64,000 nucleotides of DNA from Caenibius sp964466155 (GTDB lineage Bacteria > Pseudomonadota > Alphaproteobacteria > Sphingomonadales > Sphingomonadaceae): assembly GCA_964466155.1 (NCBI GenBank), contig CAYXMY010000001.1, positions 3,003 through 67,002 of the forward strand, written 5' to 3'. This document shows positions 58,712 through 64,000 of the stretch, one piece after another (position 1 is the stretch's first letter; each line of letters starts with the position of its first letter). A program made the position numbers and the translations under genes. The notes under the pieces are model-generated. The model was not told where the DNA came from. It did not search any database and saw only the letters and a list, made by a program, of their open reading frames with translations.

Positions 58712-59620
58712 TCAGAGCCAGCCCTGCCGCCGATACCATTCCGCCGTGGCCTTGAGCCCTTCGGCAGTGCGCACTTTCGGCGTCCAGCGCCGGGCGGGCA
58801 CGCTGCGCTGCGCGCTCACGACCCAATCAGGGTGAACCATATAGCTCACCCGGTCCGCGCTCAGCTTGACCTTGCCGGGACGAATCCAGCCTTCGATCCG
58901 CGATATCCAGTCGAGCGCGCCGCGCGACATATGCGGCACCCACGGCTTGCGCCCCACGGCATCGCCAATCGCTTCGGCCAGGTCACGGTGGCTCCAGCCG
59001 TCGGCCTGCCCATCGTCCGGTTCGAACACGCGGTGCGTCACATCTTCGCCCCCGCTCGCCAGCGCCAGCAGCAGATTGGCCAGATCGTCGACATGGATCA
59101 CCGAAGCGCGCCCCGGCGGGGGCATCGGCACCACCCCCCATTTGGCGCTGCGGAACAGTTCGAACATTTCCGTATCGCGCGGCCCATAAACCGCCGGCGG
59201 ACGCACAATCGTCCAGTCCAGGCCGCTGGCGGCAACGATCTTTTCCGCCCGGCGCTTGGATGCGCCATAAGCGGACAATTGCGGTTCGCGGGCCGAAAGC
59301 GAGGAAACATGCACGAAACGCGGCACCCCTGCGGCCAATGCCGCTTCGACCACGGCGAGCGTACCACCGGCGTTGCCTGCTTCGAACCCTGCCGCATCGG
59401 GCGCATTGACCACACCTGCGACATGGATCACCGCTTCCACGCTATCGGCCATGCGCATCAATGCCCGGCGGTCACCCAGATCACCGAGAATCCACTCAAC
59501 CCCCTTGCGGTCGGGCTGCTGGCGGCGAGTCAGCGCATGAACCGTCACCTTCTTCGCAGCCGCAGCATCCAGCACCGCTTGGCCCACAAAACCGGTCGCA
59601 CCGGTCAAAGCTATCGTCAC
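58712..59620 (-). CDS. NAD(P)-dependent epimerase/dehydratase-like protein
   Basis: The product has 302 residues starting at GTG 59620, which overlaps the proB stop (GTGA). It is an extended/atypical SDR: TGATGFVGQAVL, HVAGVVNAPD, VSSLSAREPQLSAYGASK and VRPPAVYGPRDTEM. Members act as epimerases, reductases or complex I-assembly-like proteins. It is coupled to proB, but no direct role in proline synthesis is known. Confidence 0.82.
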   Translation of the reverse strand: MTIALTGATGFVGQAVLDAAAAKKVTVHALTRRQQPDRKGVEWILGDLGDRRALMRMADSVEAVIHVAGVVNAPDAAGFEAGNAGGTLAVVEAALAAGVPRFVHVSSLSAREPQLSAYGASKRRAEKIVAASGLDWTIVRPPAVYGPRDTEMFELFRSAKWGVVPMPPPGRASVIHVDDLANLLLALASGGEDVTHRVFEPDDGQADGWSHRDLAEAIGDAVGRKPWVPHMSRGALDWISRIEGWIRPGKVKLSADRVSYMVHPDWVVSAQRSVPARRWTPKVRTAEGLKATAEWYRRQGWL

Positions 59621-60747
59621 AACAACACCAACTGATTGCGATGTACCACCGCCGAACGGGGGGCATAACCAAGAATATCCGCCTGTTCGGCCGAAGTGCG
59701 CCCCAGTATCCGCGCACATTCATCCGCATCGTATTCGACCAGGCCTTGCGCCAGAATCTTGCCCGCGCCATCGTGAATGGCAACCGGATCGCCGCGATGG
59801 AATGTGCCTTCCACCGCCACGATACCGGCGGCGAGCAGGCTCTTTCCCGCGCCCAGCGCGCTCACGGCCCCGGCATCGATGACCAGCGCCCCCTTCATCC
59901 GCAAGCGCCCCCCCAACCAGGCCTTGCGCGCCGCATCCTTGCGCCGGGGCAGAAATACCGTGCCGATCCCCTGCCCCAGAGCCCGCGCCAGCGGACGGTC
60001 GTATGTGCCGTTGAGAATGGCAAGGACGATCCCCGCGCGTTCGGCGATTTCGGCAGCGAGCAATTTCGCGGTCATTCCCCCCGAACCGAGGCCGGAGCCG
60101 GAACCGCCTGTCGCCATGGCATGGATTTCCGCAGTCACGCCGCGAACTTCGGGCAGCATCCGCGCGCCCTCCGCCTGCGGATCGCGATCATAAAGCCCAT
60201 CGATATCGGACAGCAGCAGCACGGCCTGCGCCTGCGCCGCCTGCGCCACGCGCGATGCAAGCCTATCGTTGTCGCCAAAGCGGATTTCCTGCGTGGCCAC
60301 GCTGTCATTCTCGTTCACCACCGGCACCGCGCCTGCCTTGATCAATCGCCCCAGAGTGGCGCTGGCGTTGAGATAGCGGCGGCGGTCTTCCAGGTCTTCC
60401 AATGTCAGCAGCAATTGCGCGGCAACGATGCCCCTGGCGCCCAGCAGTTCGCTCCACAGTTCTGCCAGCATGATCTGGCCCACGGCAGCGGCGGCCTGTG
60501 CATCGGCCAGATCGGCGCGTCCACCCTTGGGCAGGCGCAGCCTTGCCGCCCCCAATGCGATGGCGCCGGAACTGACCACGACCACCTCCTGCCCGCGCGC
60601 GCGGGCAGCGGCGATTTCATCCACCAAGCCTTCCAGCCACGCCCGGCGCGGCGCGCCTTTTTCGACGAGCAGCGCCGAACCGACCTTGATTACAAGGCGG
60701 CGGCAACGGTTGGCATCGGCGATATCCGAGAGACGCGAAATCGACAT
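59617..60747 (-). CDS. proB: Glutamate 5-kinase ProB with PUA domain
   Basis: The product has 376 residues. The kinase domain has IKVGSALLV, VVVVSSGAIALGAARL, PVVNENDSV and GSGGMTAKLLAAEIA, and the C-terminal about 90 residues form a PUA domain (GALVIDAGAVSALGAGKSLLAAGI). It makes glutamyl-5-phosphate in proline synthesis. It lies 58 bp after obg on the same strand. Confidence 0.95.
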   Translation of the reverse strand: MSISRLSDIADANRCRRLVIKVGSALLVEKGAPRRAWLEGLVDEIAAARARGQEVVVVSSGAIALGAARLRLPKGGRADLADAQAAAAVGQIMLAELWSELLGARGIVAAQLLLTLEDLEDRRRYLNASATLGRLIKAGAVPVVNENDSVATQEIRFGDNDRLASRVAQAAQAQAVLLLSDIDGLYDRDPQAEGARMLPEVRGVTAEIHAMATGGSGSGLGSGGMTAKLLAAEIAERAGIVLAILNGTYDRPLARALGQGIGTVFLPRRKDAARKAWLGGRLRMKGALVIDAGAVSALGAGKSLLAAGIVAVEGTFHRGDPVAIHDGAGKILAQGLVEYDADECARILGRTSAEQADILGYAPRSAVVHRNQLVLL

Positions 60748-60805
60748 GAGGCGGGGGTTTATAAGCTAAGGTTGGGTTTGCAAAGCGGGCGAAAGGGAAG
60801 CCGTG

Positions 60806-61864
60806 TCATAGCGGCGACCAAGGCTGTGCCTCGTCTTCATCCTCGACTTCCCCATCGGGCCGTTCGGTAGCCGTCACTGCCGGAAGATAGGACAGGACGG
60901 CATTCAGCAATGGCTCGATCCCGGCCCCTGTCGCCCCCGAAATCGCAAACACATCGTCCGCGCCCGCTTCTTTCAGTTCTTCGGCGAAAGCGGCGGCCAG
61001 TTCGGCATCGGCAAGATCGATCTTGTTCAACACCACCAGGCGCGGTTTTTCATCGAGTTCACCGCCGTAGGCCGACAGTTCATCCTCGACGATGCGCATG
61101 GCTTCGGCCGGATCTTCCCCGGCGATGTCGATAAGGTGAATCAGCACCCGGCAACGTTCGATATGGCCGAGAAAGCGATCCCCGATCCCCGCACCGTCTG
61201 CCGCGCCTTCGATCAGGCCGGGGATGTCGGCCAGGACGAATTCGCGCCCCTTGTGCCGTACGACGCCCAATTTGGGCACCAGTGTGGTGAAGGCGTAATC
61301 GCCCACTTTGGCCTGGGCATTCGACACCTGATTGATGAAGGTCGATTTTCCGGCATTGGGCAGCCCGACCAGCCCGACATCGGCCAGCAGCTTCAGACGC
61401 AGCCACACCCACATCTCTTGCCCAGGAATACCCGGTTGATGCTGGCGCGGGGCACGGTTGGTGCTGGTCTTGTAACTGGCGTTACCGCGCCCGCCGATGC
61501 CGCCTTCCAGCAGCACGACACGCTGGCCCACTTCGACCAGATCGACCAGCACGGTTTCGCCATCCTCATCGGAAATGACCTGCGTGCCGACCGGGACCTT
61601 GATCACCAGATCAGGCGCGCTGGCGCCGGTACGGTCCTTGCCCATGCCATGGCCCCCACGCAGAGCCTTGAAATGCTGGGTATAGCGGAAATCGATCAGC
61701 GTGTTCAGCGCAGGCACCGCTTCGAACACGATATCCCCGCCCTTGCCGCCGTTTCCGCCATCGGGGCCACCATATTCGATATATTTCTCGCGCCGGAAAC
61801 TGACCGCGCCCGGCCCGCCCGAACCGGAGCGAAGGTAGATTTTGGCCTGGTCGAGAAAATGCAT
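60806..61864 (-). CDS. obg: Obg-family GTPase
   Basis: The product has 352 residues. The glycine-rich Obg fold (GSGGPGAVSFRREKYIEYGGPDGGNGG) is followed by the G domain: GLPNAGKST (P-loop), DIPGLIEGAADGAG, NKID. It acts in ribosome assembly and growth control. ATG 61864 is chosen over a longer frame because MHFLDQAKIY is the normal Obg start. Confidence 0.96.
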   Translation of the reverse strand: MHFLDQAKIYLRSGSGGPGAVSFRREKYIEYGGPDGGNGGKGGDIVFEAVPALNTLIDFRYTQHFKALRGGHGMGKDRTGASAPDLVIKVPVGTQVISDEDGETVLVDLVEVGQRVVLLEGGIGGRGNASYKTSTNRAPRQHQPGIPGQEMWVWLRLKLLADVGLVGLPNAGKSTFINQVSNAQAKVGDYAFTTLVPKLGVVRHKGREFVLADIPGLIEGAADGAGIGDRFLGHIERCRVLIHLIDIAGEDPAEAMRIVEDELSAYGGELDEKPRLVVLNKIDLADAELAAAFAEELKEAGADDVFAISGATGAGIEPLLNAVLSYLPAVTATERPDGEVEDEDEAQPWSPL

Positions 61865-61991
61865 CGGATGCCCCGGATAATCTTGGCAATGTGTCACAAG
61901 GACGAAACGGAGCGCCAACGCGGCACACCATTACCAACCGCCTGTGCGGCTGGATAACACGTCGCAAGAGGCTGGACAAAAGAAACGCCAC

Positions 61992-62067
<76 letters not shown>

Positions 62068-62182
62068 GTTCCAGTGAATTACGCCAAGTGGAAACCCGCG
62101 TAAGCGCGCCTCTTAGCGAAGCTGCCGCAGGGTTGGAAGGGCAAATCTTCACGTTTGAAAATTTGCCCGCCCCTTCCCTTCC

Positions 62183-62923
62183 TTACTGCTGCGTATGCGC
62201 CACTGGCGGCACTGCGATGGCAGGCCCATTGTATGTGGCGTTGGTGTATTGCGGCTGCGTGGCACCGTATGTCGCGCCGTACTGCGCATCCCAGGCCGCT
62301 ACATCCACACGATACTGTTCGAACGCGCGGTAAAAATCGTTGAACAAGCCTTCCAGCCTGGTCATCCCGTTATTAGCGAAGAGATCCAGCGATCCAGCGG
62401 GAGTCAACGCATTCTGCTGCGAGATCTGCGACATCGCATCGCAGAACTGCGGCAGAACGGGCGGCAGCGCCCAATAGTTATAGACCTGCGTCGAATAGGT
62501 ATCGCGCGCGCGGGCGTAATCCTTGCCACCGGTTTTGCGCCATTCGCTTTCCACCGTATTGTTAATCCGGGTGAGGTCGCGCTGGTAGGTGTTCAGGAAG
62601 GATTTGTAGCCTTCCAGAATATTGGCATGCTGCGACTGCAGGCAATTGAGCGCCGCCACGTTATAAGCCGACCGGAAATTCCAGATCCGCTGGGCCGAAC
62701 TGACGTTGGCGTTGACCGTTTGCCGCGAGCCATCCATCCCGACCGGCGGAATGAACATGTTCGCCGCAGCACCGCCTGGCGGCATAGGACGCGAGGGGAT
62801 AGGCGGCGGCGGCGGGGGCGACGGCGGCGGGGCCGGCGGTGGGGGCGCACCGCACGCAGCCAAAGCAGCCATGCCCGCCGCAACCAGAATGTTGCGAGAT
62901 TTGGTAAACGAAAAACTGATCAT
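62183..62923 (-). CDS. Proline-rich lipoprotein of unknown function
   Basis: The product has 246 residues. The N-terminus has a basic/hydrophobic signal and a lipobox L-A-A-C (ILVAAGMAALAAC), so it should be a membrane-anchored lipoprotein. A run of Pro with Ala, Ser, Ile residues follows (about 27-50), then a mostly helical domain with LNCLQSQHANILEGYKSFLNTYQRDLTRINNTVESEW. I do not recognise the family. ATG 62923 lies downstream of GGAGG. It stands between tRNA-Ala and the Bax-inhibitor gene. Confidence 0.75.
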   Translation of the reverse strand: MISFSFTKSRNILVAAGMAALAACGAPPPPAPPPSPPPPPPIPSRPMPPGGAAANMFIPPVGMDGSRQTVNANVSSAQRIWNFRSAYNVAALNCLQSQHANILEGYKSFLNTYQRDLTRINNTVESEWRKTGGKDYARARDTYSTQVYNYWALPPVLPQFCDAMSQISQQNALTPAGSLDLFANNGMTRLEGLFNDFYRAFEQYRVDVAAWDAQYGATYGATQPQYTNATYNGPAIAVPPVAHTQQ

Positions 62924-63023
62924 ACGGCGGGCCCCTCCATTTGCCGGCAGCGCGCATATCCTACTGCGCAATGCCTTTCGCCACGATGAAGCATGCCTAG
63001 CCGCTGGTAACCATAATGAAAAT

Positions 63024-63052
63024 GCCCGGGATGCGAAATTCGCAACCCGGGC
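63024..63052 (-). terminator. Terminator after the Bax-inhibitor gene
   Basis: GCCCGGG (63024-63030) pairs with CCCGGGC (63046-63052), with inner TGCGAA/TTCGCA pairing and one mismatch. On the minus strand it is followed by TTTTC. It lies 25 bp beyond the stop of the gene at 63078. Confidence 0.8.
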
Positions 63053-63077
63053 ACGATATTCCGATTCTGGCTTGCGA

Positions 63078-63827
63078 TCAGTCGCGCTGACCCATGAAGG
63101 AAAGCAGGAACTGGAACATGTTGATGAAGTCCAGATACAGGCTGAGCGCGCCCAAAACGATTGCCTTGCCGATGAAATCGGTGCCGGCAACCTGATGGTA
63201 CATCATCTTCAGACGCTGGGTATCGTAGGCCGTAAGCCCCGCGAAGATCAGCACGCCAATCGCGCTGATGGCGAGCTGGAGCACGGTCGAGCCGACAAAC
63301 ATGTTAATCAGCATCGCCACCAGCAAGCCAATCACGCCCATGGTCAGGAAGGTGCCCATGGCGGACAAATCCTTCTTGGTGGTGTAGCCGACCAGGCTAA
63401 GCCCGGCGAAAGCCGCTGCCGTCGCGAAGAAAGTCATCGCGATCGACGCCTTGGTAAAGACCAGAAAGATCGTCGACAGCGAAAGCCCCATCACAGCCGC
63501 GAAGGCCCAGAACATCGCCTGGATCGTGAACGTGCTGAAGCGGTTTACGCCGAAGCTCATCGCGAAGACGAAAGCCAGCGGCGCCAGCATGATGATCCAT
63601 GCCAGCGGGCTGCCGCGGGTCATCAACTGCGCGGCATAACCGGTCTGCGCAAAAAACAGCGCCACGATGCCCGACAATAGAATGCCGGAAGCCATGTAGT
63701 TGTAGATCGACAGCATATAGCGGCGCAGACCCAGATCGTAGGTCGCGCGGCCGACGGCTTCCCCATTCAGGCTCGGAGACGCGCCGAAGCCCGTCTGCCG
63801 GGGCTGGGGATCGTTCCAGTTTGCCAT
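63078..63827 (-). CDS. Bax inhibitor-1/YccA-family membrane protein
   Basis: The product has 249 residues with seven hydrophobic segments (for example MASGILLSGIVALFFA and AWIIMLAPLAFVFAMSFGV), a late YDTQRLKMMYH and an acidic end typical of BI-1 (UPF0005). Bacterial members are linked to calcium leak and protease FtsH control. ATG 63827 gives a normal length; a 41-codon upstream extension is discarded. The 173 bp to the window edge show no further gene. Confidence 0.9.
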   Translation of the reverse strand: MANWNDPQPRQTGFGASPSLNGEAVGRATYDLGLRRYMLSIYNYMASGILLSGIVALFFAQTGYAAQLMTRGSPLAWIIMLAPLAFVFAMSFGVNRFSTFTIQAMFWAFAAVMGLSLSTIFLVFTKASIAMTFFATAAAFAGLSLVGYTTKKDLSAMGTFLTMGVIGLLVAMLINMFVGSTVLQLAISAIGVLIFAGLTAYDTQRLKMMYHQVAGTDFIGKAIVLGALSLYLDFINMFQFLLSFMGQRD

Positions 63828-64000
63828 TGTGCCCAAAACTCCGTTGCCGGCCGCAAGGATCGGGCCGGTTTCCACGAATATCGCGATTGACCGGCCATTT
63901 TTCAAGGAAAACCGGAACGGCCGCCTGCAAGAAGGGCGGACACAAGCCATTGTAACAAATTGTGACGAAAGGGCTTAGTTCTTCCCGCTTCCCGCCGGAT

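Overview
The window is GC-rich DNA that looks like a sphingomonad chromosome (Novosphingobium/Sphingobium/Sphingomonas type). The evidence is two large TonB-dependent receptors of the sphingomonad catabolic type, a sulfur-assimilation operon that includes DUF2849 and DUF934 genes, and the overall gene content. No transposase, integrase, phage gene, CRISPR array or rRNA was seen. The only RNA gene is a tRNA-Ala(CGC).

Positions 261-48846 read as one catabolic island for steroid-like polycyclic compounds. On the left are two TonB receptors, a periplasmic acid phosphatase and an epoxide-hydrolase-like enzyme. Next comes a leftward, translationally coupled operon (14189 to 7222): a type I extradiol dioxygenase, a small VOC protein, a giant indolepyruvate:ferredoxin-oxidoreductase-like enzyme, an acyl-CoA dehydrogenase and a MaoC pair. 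Facing it is a rightward operon (14352 to 23662): acyl-CoA dehydrogenase, SDR, ketoacyl-synthase/DUF35 fusion, thiolase, two crotonases, a MaoC-like protein, an aldolase-like thiolase homologue with its DUF35 partner, and a cytochrome P450. P450, ring-cleaving dioxygenase, 2-oxoacid oxidoreductase and TonB receptor together match the logic of the published estrogen 4,5-seco pathway (edcA/B/C/T, oecB/C).

Positions 24538-42858 add the other half of steroid biochemistry. There is a GMC alcohol dehydrogenase, a 3-ketosteroid delta1-dehydrogenase-like flavoprotein, several SDRs, an old-yellow-enzyme homologue, and an operon encoding a second extradiol dioxygenase (HsaC-like), a flavin hydroxylase (HsaA-like) and a Rieske oxygenase (KshA-like). 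These correspond to the 9,10-seco route. No matching reductases (KshB/HsaB) and no HsaD hydrolase were found in the window.

The least explained part is a two-gene module present twice: an N-acyl-D-amino-acid-deacylase-like amidohydrolase next to a Coq4-like protein with an intact HDxxHx11E motif (33709-36342 and, in reverse gene order, 44649-47251). Regulators in the island are a TetR, an unusual TetR-TetR double protein, an AraC and a tandem Lrp/AsnC pair. I found a perfect 11-bp-arm palindrome between the double TetR gene and the second module. I also found a recurring TGCGTA-N18-TACG(C/A)A element at two catabolic promoters.

From about 48.9 kb onward the window is ordinary core genome: AI-2E-family permease, queF, a proline-rich membrane-anchored protein, cystathionine beta-lyase-like enzyme, MscS channel, siroheme/sulfite/APS reduction operon, tatA, an epimerase, proB, obg, tRNA-Ala, a proline-rich lipoprotein and a Bax-inhibitor-1 family protein. 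All functions are inferred from sequence read by eye; no database search was possible.
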